Shown: positions 1 through 5,244, counted from the stretch's first letter. The stretch is 5,292 nt of DNA from Acidimicrobiales bacterium (GCA_017883125.1 JADGOD010000285.1:1-5292); one strand, 5' to 3'. The notes: a model not told the origin generated them from the sequence alone. Numbers and translations: made by a program.

Positions 1-39
1 CGAACGTCTAGTTGGGAAGCGAGGAAGCACCCGGGGCTT

Positions 40-59
40 TGTGATCGAGTTGAATCACA
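40..59. repeat. Inverted repeat TGTGAT-N8-ATCACA
   Basis: Two perfect 6-base arms (40-45 and 54-59) are separated by 8 bases. The arms resemble CRP-type half-sites, but CRP sites have TGTGA-N6-TCACA and here the equivalent gap is 10 bases, so a CRP site is not supported. It could be an operator for a gene beyond the left edge of the window, or chance. Confidence 0.25.
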
Positions 60-238
60 CTCAGCCTTGGCCACCCACCCCAAACACTGCCCTCTCTGTC
101 ACCGGGGTGCGAGATCGTTTAGCGTCCTCTTCAATCCTTGCTGCCGTATCTGGGCATGGTCGTCGATGAGCGAGCCAGGGCACTCGGGTCCCCAGTGCTT
201 GGTGGCAGAACGAGCGCGTAGGTCCTCCGACACCACCC

Positions 239-289
239 AGTGGGAGGAATCCCACTCGGGAGGGGGTTCAAGTTCCCCCGAGTCCCGAG
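239..289 (+). repeat. Two adjacent hairpins, second with a tRNA T-arm-like tip
   Basis: The first hairpin is a perfect 7-base stem (AGTGGGA 239-245 with TCCCACT 250-256) closed by GGAA, a GNRA-type tetraloop. The second has CTCGGG (255-260) pairing with CCCGAG (284-289) around an inner stem GGGGG (262-266) with CCCCC (275-279). They share bases 255-256, so both cannot form fully at once. The tip reads GGTTCAAGTTCC, close to the T-arm of a tRNA-Leu (GGTTCAAGTCC), but the extra T makes an 8-base loop. Upstream, GGTGGCAGAACGAGCGCG (201-218) vaguely recalls a Leu tRNA D-arm. I could not build an acceptor stem in register or an anticodon arm, so this is not called as a tRNA. It may be a decayed tRNA, an unknown structured RNA, or coincidence. 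Confidence 0.35.
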
Positions 290-382
290 CATCGACGCTG
301 AGCCGGCTCCCGGCCCCGATCTCGCTCCTGTCATGCGGCTCGTCCACGCCAGAGGACCATCCCGACCCGTCCCGGCGGCGCA

Positions 383-410
383 CTCAGGTGGTGGCCGGGG
401 TGCACCTGAG
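383..410 (-). terminator. Possible terminator of the tetR-like gene
   Basis: CTCAGGTG (383-390) and CACCTGAG (403-410) form a perfect 8-base stem with a 12-base GC-rich loop. It lies about 40 bases beyond the minus-strand stop codon at 452-454. There is no run of U after the stem in either direction, so a classical intrinsic terminator is not shown. Such U-less hairpins are common after genes in GC-rich actinobacteria. Confidence 0.35.
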
Positions 411-451
411 GCGGCTCCGGGCGTGCGGCGCCCTGAATGCGGGCTGCTGGC

Positions 452-1120
452 TTAGGTTGGGCTCAGACCTCGGATGAAGAGTTGGATCGCAACGCCCATG
501 TGATGCTCCTGGGTCGCCTCGTCACGCTGGACGTTGAGCGACGCGAGTCGAGCGGGCATGCCAGCCACCATCGCCAGGAAGTGCTCGGCGAGGATCTCGG
601 GGTGCTCGGCGACGATCGCCCCGCTCTCCGCATGCTGGCGCAGGAGCTGGACCACGAACTTTTGGCGCGGCCAGCCGACTTGATGAGTCTGACGGGCGAG
701 CTCTGGGAAGCGTGAGGCCTCGGCGATGGCGATGCGCGTCAACTGGACCATCGACGGATCGAGGGCTCGATGCCGGGCTGACCGGGCGATGGCCACCAGA
801 GCCCCCTCGAGGTCGTCGAGGACTGGCGGCTCGGGTTCAGGGAGCGGCCAGTCGGAGCGGTGGGTCGCCCAAGCCACCACCGAGCGGAAGAGCTCTTCCT
901 TGCTGGCGAAGCGAGCGTAGAGCGAGGGCTTCGTCGTGCCCGCGCTGCGAGCGATCGCCGCCATGGATGTCCCCTCGAAGCCCCGGGCGAGGAAGAGTCC
1001 GAGCGCGCTCTCTCGGACATCCCAGTCGAGCTGCGTGGCCTCTTCGCGCGTCGGACGACCCCCACGGCGAGCGACCGGGGCCTCTGCTCCCCTCGTGCCC
1101 GGTCGTTCAACTGATGTCAT
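452..1120 (-). CDS. TetR/AcrR family transcriptional regulator, AefR-like C-terminus
   Basis: The 222-residue product is a typical TetR-family length. After a charged N-terminal extension (residues 1-20), GRPTREE leads into the DNA-binding domain at about 33-82. The helix-turn-helix is seen in GTSMAAIARSAGTTKPSLYARF (quoted in two parts: GTSMAAIARSAG, TTKPSLYARF; about 50-71), followed by SKEELF (73-78). The C-terminal half (RIAIAEASRFPELARQ, about 129-144) resembles the AefR-like ligand-binding domain, where a small molecule relieves DNA binding; the ligand is unknown. The gene is transcribed away from the luxE-like gene, with a 22-base palindrome in the shared control region, the usual arrangement for a local repressor that also controls itself. 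Start choice: GGAGG (1132-1136) is 11 bases from this ATG and 5 bases from a GTG at 1126; a GTG at 1129 is too close. The GTG at 1126 is a real alternative and would add two residues. Confidence 0.9.
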   Translation of the reverse strand: MTSVERPGTRGAEAPVARRGGRPTREEATQLDWDVRESALGLFLARGFEGTSMAAIARSAGTTKPSLYARFASKEELFRSVVAWATHRSDWPLPEPEPPVLDDLEGALVAIARSARHRALDPSMVQLTRIAIAEASRFPELARQTHQVGWPRQKFVVQLLRQHAESGAIVAEHPEILAEHFLAMVAGMPARLASLNVQRDEATQEHHMGVAIQLFIRGLSPT

Positions 1121-1131
1121 CGCCACCACTG

Positions 1132-1136
1132 CCTCC
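1132..1136 (-). promoter_or_regulatory. Ribosome binding site of the tetR-like gene
   Basis: On the minus strand this reads GGAGG. Spacing is 2 bases to the GTG at 1129, 5 to the GTG at 1126 and 11 to the ATG at 1120. It therefore argues against the longest start and leaves 1126 and 1120 open. Confidence 0.55.
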
Positions 1137-1157
1137 GAGCGCGTGAGAGAGGATCAC

Positions 1158-1186
1158 TTGTCGCTAACTATACCTGATGGTACAGT
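1158..1186 (+). promoter_or_regulatory. Putative promoter of the luxE-luxC-like operon
   Basis: TTGTCG (1158-1163) and TACAGT (1181-1186) are separated by 17 bases, a plausible sigma70-type -35/-10 pair (TACAGT matches TATAAT at four of six). Transcription would begin near 1193, leaving about 38 bases of leader before the ATG at 1231. The -10 lies inside the right arm of the palindrome at 1166-1187, so a bound regulator would block it. Confidence 0.45.
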
Positions 1187-1187
1187 T
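1166..1187. promoter_or_regulatory. Probable operator of the TetR-like regulator
   Basis: AACTATACC (1166-1174) and GGTACAGTT (1179-1187) are inverted repeats with 8 of 9 bases matching, separated by TGAT. A 22-base two-fold symmetric site is typical for a TetR-family dimer. It is the clearest palindrome in the divergent region and overlaps both candidate -10 boxes, so one binding event could shut off regulator and operon together. That this regulator binds it is inferred from position. Confidence 0.7.
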
Positions 1188-1195
1188 CGGGTCAC
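1167..1195 (-). promoter_or_regulatory. Putative promoter of the tetR-like gene
   Basis: Read on the minus strand, GTGACC (1195-1190) is followed after 17 bases by TATAGT (1172-1167), which matches five of six consensus -10 bases. Transcription would start near 1160, about 40 bases before the ATG. The -10 falls in the left arm of the palindrome at 1166-1187, which fits autoregulation. Confidence 0.45.
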
Positions 1196-1217
1196 GCAGA
1201 ACCTGGAGTGCTGGAGT

Positions 1218-1223
1218 GGAGGG
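1218..1223 (+). promoter_or_regulatory. Ribosome binding site fixing the luxE-like start
   Basis: GGAGGG lies 7 bases before the ATG at 1231. The upstream in-frame ATG at 1177 has no such site and sits inside the operator, upstream of the predicted transcription start, so it cannot be the start from this promoter. Confidence 0.75.
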
Positions 1224-1230
1224 CGCAGAG

Positions 1231-2529
1231 ATGCCAGAAGGCCAAGCGCAGCAGATCGACATCGAGGTGCTGGATGGCTACTTCCAGCAGCGCTTCAAGC
1301 AAGTGCCGGTGCTCGAGCGTCGGGCAGGGGCGGAGGGGATCACGGCGATCACGTCCTTCGAGGACATGATCCCGCTCCTGTTCCCGCACACGACCTACAA
1401 GAGCTACCCCGAGTCGCTGATCGCCAAGGGCCAGTGGGCCCAGATGAACAAGTGGCTCGCCTCGCTCTCGACCTACCCCGTGGACAACGTGGACATCGAG
1501 GGCGTGGAGGACGTCGACGACTGGATTAACCGCCTCGAGGCCGCAGGGCACCTCGTCTCGAGCTCGAGCGGGACCAGCGGGAAGGCCTCCTTCCTCAACA
1601 AGACCATGCAGGACCGCCAGGCCTCGCTCGACGACCTCATCGATCTCCTCAGCGTGTCGGGGATACCGCCGGCGCAGGTCTGGAACGTGGTCCCGGTGGG
1701 GCCCGACACGGGCATCAGCCACCACGACGCTGTGCGCGACCTGATCCTCAGCAGCTACGCCAAGCCTGACTCCATCCCGCTCTACAAGAGTGCCACCCCG
1801 GTGGGTGGCCAGCACGGCTACATGTCGCGCCTTGCGGCCATGCGCCGCGCCATGGCCGAGGGCACGGCCAAGCCCGACGAGATCACCGCCTTTGAGGCCG
1901 AACAAGCCCAGCGCCAGGCGAACAACGAGCGGCGGCTGCACCACCTCGCCGAGGAGATTCTCAAGCGCCCCAGCGAGCCGATCTTCTTCCACGCGATGGT
2001 TGCCCAGCTCTACCGGCTCTGCGAGATCCTGCGGGAGATGGGGGCGACCGAGGGTGCACTCACCGGCGAGAACGCGTTGCTGACCGGTGGCGGGCTCAAG
2101 GGCGTCACCCTCCCACCCGACTACCTGGCCCAGTTCTTCCGCCTGCTCAACATCACACCGGACCGCTTCATGCACTATTACTCGATGCAGGAACTGAACA
2201 TCCGCATGCCCAAGTGCATCGATGGCCGCTACCACGTGCCCTCGAAGCTGGTGCTCTTCGTGCTTGACAAGGAGGGTGAGGAGCTCGCGGAGCCGAACCG
2301 CAGCGTCGTCGAGGGTCGAGCAGCCTTCTTCGACACGACCGTCGACGGCCGCTGGGGCGGGACGATCTCCGGCGACAAGATCCTCGCCGACTTCGGGACC
2401 TGCAGCTGCGGGCGACCCGGTCCGTCGATCGACAACGAGATCACCCGATACTCCGACCTGCCTGATGGCGACAAGATCACCTGCGCCGGCACCGTGGACG
2501 CCTACGTCCGTGGCTTCATCGAGTCTTGA
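1231..2529 (+). CDS. LuxE/PaaK-type acyl-protein synthetase (acid-activating)
   Basis: The 432-residue product belongs to the adenylate-forming LuxE/PaaK group. LuxE activates a fatty acid with ATP to an acyl-adenylate, moves the acyl group to its own cysteine and hands it to LuxC. Visible motifs: the Ser/Gly/Thr-rich ATP-binding loop SSSSGTSGK (110-118), TGGGLKG (285-291), YSMQELN (317-323) at the place of the YxxTE motif, and DFGTCSCGRPG (387-397), similar to the CxCGR stretch of PaaK. Near the end are Lys415 and Cys418. Cys418 is 14 residues from the C-terminus, the same distance as the acyl-carrying Cys364 of the 378-residue Vibrio harveyi LuxE (from memory). The protein is about 50 residues longer than luminous LuxE; an Ala/Glu/Arg-rich helical stretch at about 198-246 may be the extra part. 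A plain acyl-CoA or aryl-CoA ligase role is the main alternative. The acid substrate cannot be read from the sequence. Confidence 0.85.
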   Translation: MPEGQAQQIDIEVLDGYFQQRFKQVPVLERRAGAEGITAITSFEDMIPLLFPHTTYKSYPESLIAKGQWAQMNKWLASLSTYPVDNVDIEGVEDVDDWINRLEAAGHLVSSSSGTSGKASFLNKTMQDRQASLDDLIDLLSVSGIPPAQVWNVVPVGPDTGISHHDAVRDLILSSYAKPDSIPLYKSATPVGGQHGYMSRLAAMRRAMAEGTAKPDEITAFEAEQAQRQANNERRLHHLAEEILKRPSEPIFFHAMVAQLYRLCEILREMGATEGALTGENALLTGGGLKGVTLPPDYLAQFFRLLNITPDRFMHYYSMQELNIRMPKCIDGRYHVPSKLVLFVLDKEGEELAEPNRSVVEGRAAFFDTTVDGRWGGTISGDKILADFGTCSCGRPGPSIDNEITRYSDLPDGDKITCAGTVDAYVRGFIES

Positions 2530-2533
2530 GGAG
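2528..2533 (+). promoter_or_regulatory. Ribosome binding site of the luxC-like gene, overlapping the upstream stop
   Basis: GAGGAG begins within the TGA stop (2527-2529) of the luxE-like gene and ends 4 bases before the ATG at 2538. A ribosome finishing the first gene covers this site, so the two proteins are probably made by coupled translation. It supports the ATG at 2538 over the in-frame TTG at 2526. Confidence 0.7.
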
Positions 2534-2537
2534 CATC

Positions 2538-3938
2538 ATGACCACGACTGCAACCACGAAGATCAAGGTTCCCCACGTCGTGAGGGGCCGTCTCGTTTGG
2601 GGCGAGGACACCGAGTATCTCTCGCGTGACTTCGGCGTCCCCTTTGTCACTCCGAAGCTCATCCTGAACGAGCTCTTCCCGACCCGGGCGGAGCCGGGCC
2701 CGGCCTTCGACGTCCCCCTCAGCGAGATCATCGACCTCCTGGTGGAGACCGGCCAGCAGTTGAGCCTCGAGACCAACAGCTACCTGCAGGAGTCGCTGGA
2801 GATGACCTTGCAGGTCAGCCAGCTGCCCCGCCGGGTCATCGAGAACACCTTCCAGCGCCCCTCGCACTTCCTTACCAGGGAGGCGCTGGAGTACCGGCTC
2901 ATCAACACCTTCGGCAGCCTCGACGTGCTCGACGGCTGGGTCGAGCGGGCGGACCCGCACGGCAACGTCTGCCGTGTGCGGGCCTTCCCGCCGCGCCTGG
3001 TCCACATGATGGCGGGCAACTCGCCAAGTTCGGCGATGGCCTCGATCGCCGATGCCGCTCTCTGTAAGGCCGTGAACGTCTTCAAGATGCCCTCGGCCGA
3101 CCCCTTCACCCTGGTTGCCGTGCTGCGCACGATGATGGACATCGCCCCCGACCACCCGGTGCTCCGCTCGATGTCGGCGGTGTACTGGCGCGGCGGTGAC
3201 GCCTCCGTTGAGGGGACGCTGTACCGCTCGCAGTACTTCGACAAGCTCGTCGCCTGGGGCGGCGGCCCGGCCATCGAGAACGCTGCGAAGTACGTGGCGC
3301 CGGGCTTCCAGCTGATCGCCTTCGACCCGAAGGTCTCCATGGCCATCATCGGCAAGGAGGCCTTCGCCACCGCGGGGACGCTCGAGCTGGTGGCGGAGCT
3401 GGCGGCGGCGGACGCCACCATCTTCAACCAGGACGCCTGCGTCGCCCCGCGGCACGTCTACGTCGAGGGCAGCCTCGAGCAGGTCGACCACTTCTGCGCC
3501 CTGCTCTACGAGCGCCTGGGCATCGACCGCACCTTCGCCTCAGCGGTGGGCCCCAAGCCCCCGAGCGACATCCGAGAGTCGGTTGACGGCCTTCGTTTCC
3601 TGGAGCCCGACTACCGCATCTGGGGTGACTACGACGGCCGAGGCCTCGTGGTCCGCTCGCCGGAGCCGGTGGACTTCCACCCCACGAACAAGACGGTCAA
3701 CGTCATCGCCGTCGAGCACATGGCCGATGCGACCGCCTTCGCAACGGTGGCGACCCAGACGGTGGGAGTCTACCCGACCCATCGCAAGGTCGAGGTCCGC
3801 GACGCGCTGGCCTCGGCTGGCGTGCAGCGGGTGGTCAAGCTGGGCAGCGCCCTCAAGCACAGCCTGGGCTCGCCGCACGACGGAATGTACCCGCTCCACC
3901 GGATGGTGAACTGGGTCGCCGACGACGATGCAGAGTAG
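2538..3938 (+). CDS. LuxC-like acyl-CoA/acyl-enzyme reductase (aldehyde-forming)
   Basis: The 466-residue product is close to the usual length of LuxC, an aldehyde-dehydrogenase-fold enzyme that reduces an acyl group to an aldehyde with NADPH, forming an acyl-cysteine on the way. AGNSPSSAMASIADAALCK (159-177) resembles the conserved LuxC segment before the nucleotide-binding region. WGGGPAIENAAKYVAPG (240-256) and FDPKVSMAIIGKEAF (262-276) fit the Rossmann part. NQDACVAPRHVYVEG (297-311) contains Cys301, the likely nucleophile, corresponding to about Cys286 in luminous LuxC. The C-terminal HDGMYPLHRMVNW (447-459) is also typical. No signal peptide or membrane segment is seen, so it should be cytoplasmic. 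It starts 8 bases after the luxE-like stop, implying joint production and probably a complex. No luxA, luxB or luxD is in the window, so light production is not implied. It may accept the acyl group from the LuxE-like partner, from acyl-CoA, or both. Confidence 0.88.
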   Translation: MTTTATTKIKVPHVVRGRLVWGEDTEYLSRDFGVPFVTPKLILNELFPTRAEPGPAFDVPLSEIIDLLVETGQQLSLETNSYLQESLEMTLQVSQLPRRVIENTFQRPSHFLTREALEYRLINTFGSLDVLDGWVERADPHGNVCRVRAFPPRLVHMMAGNSPSSAMASIADAALCKAVNVFKMPSADPFTLVAVLRTMMDIAPDHPVLRSMSAVYWRGGDASVEGTLYRSQYFDKLVAWGGGPAIENAAKYVAPGFQLIAFDPKVSMAIIGKEAFATAGTLELVAELAAADATIFNQDACVAPRHVYVEGSLEQVDHFCALLYERLGIDRTFASAVGPKPPSDIRESVDGLRFLEPDYRIWGDYDGRGLVVRSPEPVDFHPTNKTVNVIAVEHMADATAFATVATQTVGVYPTHRKVEVRDALASAGVQRVVKLGSALKHSLGSPHDGMYPLHRMVNWVADDDAE

Positions 3939-3939
3939 C

Positions 3940-3977
3940 CCAGAGGCCAGGGAGGGCGTCGGCCCGCCGGCCTCAGG
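3940..3977 (+). terminator. Likely terminator of the luxE-luxC-like operon
   Basis: GAGGCC (3943-3948) pairs with GGCCTC (3969-3974), and inside it GGGC (3954-3957) pairs with GCCC (3962-3965) across a GTCG loop. Two further outer pairs (3940-3941 with 3976-3977) flank an A-A mismatch. It lies immediately after the stop codon. There is no U-run, as often in GC-rich actinobacteria, so function is inferred from position and stability. Confidence 0.5.
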
Positions 3978-4011
3978 CTGGCTGGGACCCCCATCCCACC
4001 GCTAAGACCTG

Positions 4012-4030
4012 AGCTGGCTCGAGCCGAGCT
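4012..4030. repeat. Palindrome around GGCTCGAGCC
   Basis: GGCTCGAGCC (4016-4025) is a perfect 10-base palindrome flanked on both sides by AGCT (4012-4015, 4027-4030), with one unpaired G at 4026. It could be a second terminator hairpin behind the luxC-like gene or a protein-binding site. Confidence 0.35.
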
Positions 4031-4196
4031 AGCCCTTGGTGAAGGTCCCCATCAAGTGCCGGACCCCGATGAGACCGCTTAAGGGGCCACCGACGAACTG
4101 GCTGGACCAGTCATGCACCGAGCGCTCCCTCAGGCGCCAGGTCGGTGCAACGGACGCGTGTGGCGTCGGCGCTCCAGGCGATCCCATCCTTGGATC

Positions 4197-4212
4197 AGAT
4201 CGCACGCGATCT
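4197..4212. repeat. Palindrome AGATCGC-AC-GCGATCT
   Basis: Two perfect 7-base arms (4197-4203, 4206-4212) with a 2-base centre, about 165 bases before the VOC start. The size and symmetry suit a dimeric regulator's operator. No regulator can be assigned. Confidence 0.35.
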
Positions 4213-4315
4213 CATCGACCGTTCCGGTGTCATCCTCAATTCGCAGTACCGGGCGGGCTTGCCGAGATCTCTTGAATCCGCCCCAGAAGCAGACGAGACT
4301 TCTCAAAGGACCGTT

Positions 4316-4352
4316 GGTTCCCCCATGTCGAGACCTTCTTGGTGGGGGTACC
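4316..4352 (+). promoter_or_regulatory. Leader hairpin upstream of the VOC gene
   Basis: GGTTCCCCCA (4316-4325) pairs with TGGGGGTACC (4343-4352) at nine of ten positions across a 17-base loop. The stem ends 13 bases before the ribosome binding site at 4366. In the mRNA it would be stable and could act as a 5' stabiliser, an attenuator or part of a regulatory leader. No known riboswitch class is recognised. Confidence 0.4.
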
Positions 4353-4365
4353 GCTCACCCGAGCG

Positions 4366-4372
4366 AAAGGAG
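4366..4372 (+). promoter_or_regulatory. Ribosome binding site fixing the VOC start
   Basis: AAAGGAG lies 5 bases before the ATG at 4378. It favours this start over an in-frame TTG at 4339, which has no such signal and lies in the leader hairpin loop. Confidence 0.8.
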
Positions 4373-4377
4373 CATCC

Positions 4378-5157
4378 ATGCCTACGCGAGACAGCGCACC
4401 CATCGGAGCACCCTGTTGGGCAGATCTGTGGACTTCTGACGTCGAAGGTAGCCGCAGGTTCTACAGCGAGCTCTTCGGCTGGGAGGCTCAGGAGCCGAGT
4501 CCGGAGTTCGGTGGCTACTTCATGTTCACCCGGGATGGCATGCCCGTGGCCGGTGGGATGGGCGACATGGACGACATGGCGGCCGACTACACCTGGAAGA
4601 TCTTCCTGAATACAGACGACATCATAAGAACTCTGGGAGAGGCAGAGGCGCACGGCGGTCAAGTCATGTCGTCGGCGATGCCGGTCGCCGATCTTGGGAC
4701 GAATGCGGTGCTCGTCGATCCGACCGGTGCCACCCTCGGAACTTGGCAGCCTGCGACGTTTCCAGGGTTCACCGTCCTCAACGAGCACGGAACGCCCAGT
4801 TGGTTCGAGTTGCTGACCCGGGATCATGCCAGCGCCATCGACTTCTATCGCTCGGTGTTCCAGTGGGACATCAACGCAGTCGGTGACACCGACGAATTCC
4901 GATACTCCACCATGCGCGACCCTGGGGGAGATGGAGAGCTGGCAGGGATTGGCGACGCGAGCGCCTTCCTTCCGGAAGGCGTGCCGTCCCACTGGTCCAT
5001 CTATTGGGAGGCCGACGACGTCGACGTGATCGTCGCCAAGGCCACGCAGCTCGGCGGAACAGTCGTAAGGAAGCCCGAGGACACCCCCTATGGACGCCTC
5101 GCCGTCGTTACTGATCCTGCTGGCGCCCAGTTCAAGCTTCGCAGGTCCCCTTCGTAA
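4378..5157 (+). CDS. Two-domain VOC family protein, Rv0577/CFP30B-like
   Basis: The 259-residue product consists of two vicinal-oxygen-chelate (glyoxalase/bleomycin-resistance/dioxygenase fold) domains, about 8-127 and 137-257. Each has the typical pattern: WADLWTSDVEGSRRFYSELFGW (two parts: WADLWTSD, RRFYSELFGW; 14-35) then VDPTGATLGTWQ (113-124); WFELLTRDHASAIDFYRSVF (142-161) then TDPAGAQFKL (245-254). Length, start and both repeats resemble Mycobacterium tuberculosis Rv0577 (CFP30B), a protein often annotated as a hydroxylase but without a settled reaction. The His/Glu metal ligands of glyoxalase I or extradiol dioxygenases are not evident at the strand ends, so a metal-dependent reaction is not supported; ligand binding or resistance roles are possible. 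It has its own ribosome binding site and a 440-base spacer, so it is probably a separate unit. Codon use is less G/C-biased than in the lux-like genes (for example ATA-AGA at 4624-4629), hinting at different history or expression. Confidence 0.85.
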   Translation: MPTRDSAPIGAPCWADLWTSDVEGSRRFYSELFGWEAQEPSPEFGGYFMFTRDGMPVAGGMGDMDDMAADYTWKIFLNTDDIIRTLGEAEAHGGQVMSSAMPVADLGTNAVLVDPTGATLGTWQPATFPGFTVLNEHGTPSWFELLTRDHASAIDFYRSVFQWDINAVGDTDEFRYSTMRDPGGDGELAGIGDASAFLPEGVPSHWSIYWEADDVDVIVAKATQLGGTVVRKPEDTPYGRLAVVTDPAGAQFKLRRSPS

Positions 5158-5205
5158 GGGCGACAGAGTTCCGTATCCCCGACATGGCCCCGATGAAGAC
5201 CTGAG

Positions 5206-5244
5206 ATGGTCTCCTGGGCATCCTGAACGTCCACCGGAGACCGT
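5206..5244 (+). terminator. Weak candidate terminator after the VOC gene
   Basis: GGTCTCC (5208-5214) and GGAGACC (5236-5242) are perfectly complementary, extended in plus-strand RNA by a U-G and an A-U pair. The loop is 21 bases and no U-run follows. It lies about 50 bases beyond the stop. Confidence 0.3.

Larger units (their letters stand above)
1..451. other. Intergenic region with no convincing gene
   Basis: No reading frame here has a good ribosome binding site, a recognisable domain or a sensible protein composition. The candidate frames are rich in Arg, Pro and Ser and overlap each other on both strands, as expected for random GC-rich DNA. What can be seen is a set of inverted repeats: TGTGAT/ATCACA at 40-59, CACCCC (76-81) with GGGGTG (104-109), a structured block at 239-289, and a stem-loop at 383-410 just past the end of the tetR-like gene. 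Short words also recur: CACTCGGG at 181-188 and 253-260, and CCCAGTG at 191-197 and 236-242. The region may contain the 3' end of the minus-strand regulator transcript and an unrecognised RNA or remnant element. Confidence 0.6.
3939..4377. other. Non-coding spacer between the lux-like operon and the VOC gene
   Basis: About 440 bases with no supported gene. Overlapping open frames on the plus strand lack domains, start-site signals and normal amino-acid composition, and one runs out of frame into the VOC gene. The region contains two hairpin-forming sequences just after the luxC-like stop (3940-3977, 4012-4030), a palindrome at 4197-4212 and a large leader hairpin at 4316-4352. A promoter for the VOC gene should lie here, but I see no convincing -35/-10 pair (TTGAAT at 4272-4277 lacks a good partner). 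Confidence 0.6.

Noticed and set aside
40..59. CRP-type binding site
   Set aside because: Half-sites look right, but the gap between TGTGA and TCACA is 10 bases instead of 6.
200..290. Functional tRNA gene (Leu-like)
   Set aside because: The T-loop has one extra base, and no acceptor stem in register or anticodon arm could be drawn.
1177..1230. N-terminal extension of the luxE-like protein from the ATG at 1177
   Set aside because: That ATG lies in the palindrome and upstream of the predicted transcription start, whereas the ATG at 1231 has GGAGGG at ideal spacing.
1192..2235. Long minus-strand open frame (347 codons) opposite the luxE-like gene
   Set aside because: It is antisense to a gene with clear motifs and has a His/Val/Arg/Asp-rich composition typical of the reverse complement of GC-rich coding DNA; no domain is recognisable.
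2502..3491. Long minus-strand open frame (329 codons) opposite the luxC-like gene
   Set aside because: Same shadow effect: rich in Arg, His, Val and Asp, no domain, and the plus strand holds the catalytic motifs.
1231..3938. A bioluminescence operon
   Set aside because: No luciferase subunits or LuxD are present in the window, and the gene order differs from luminous operons, so light production cannot be claimed.
4145..4609. 154-codon plus-strand frame overlapping the VOC start
   Set aside because: It runs out of frame into the VOC gene, has no ribosome binding site and no recognisable domain.
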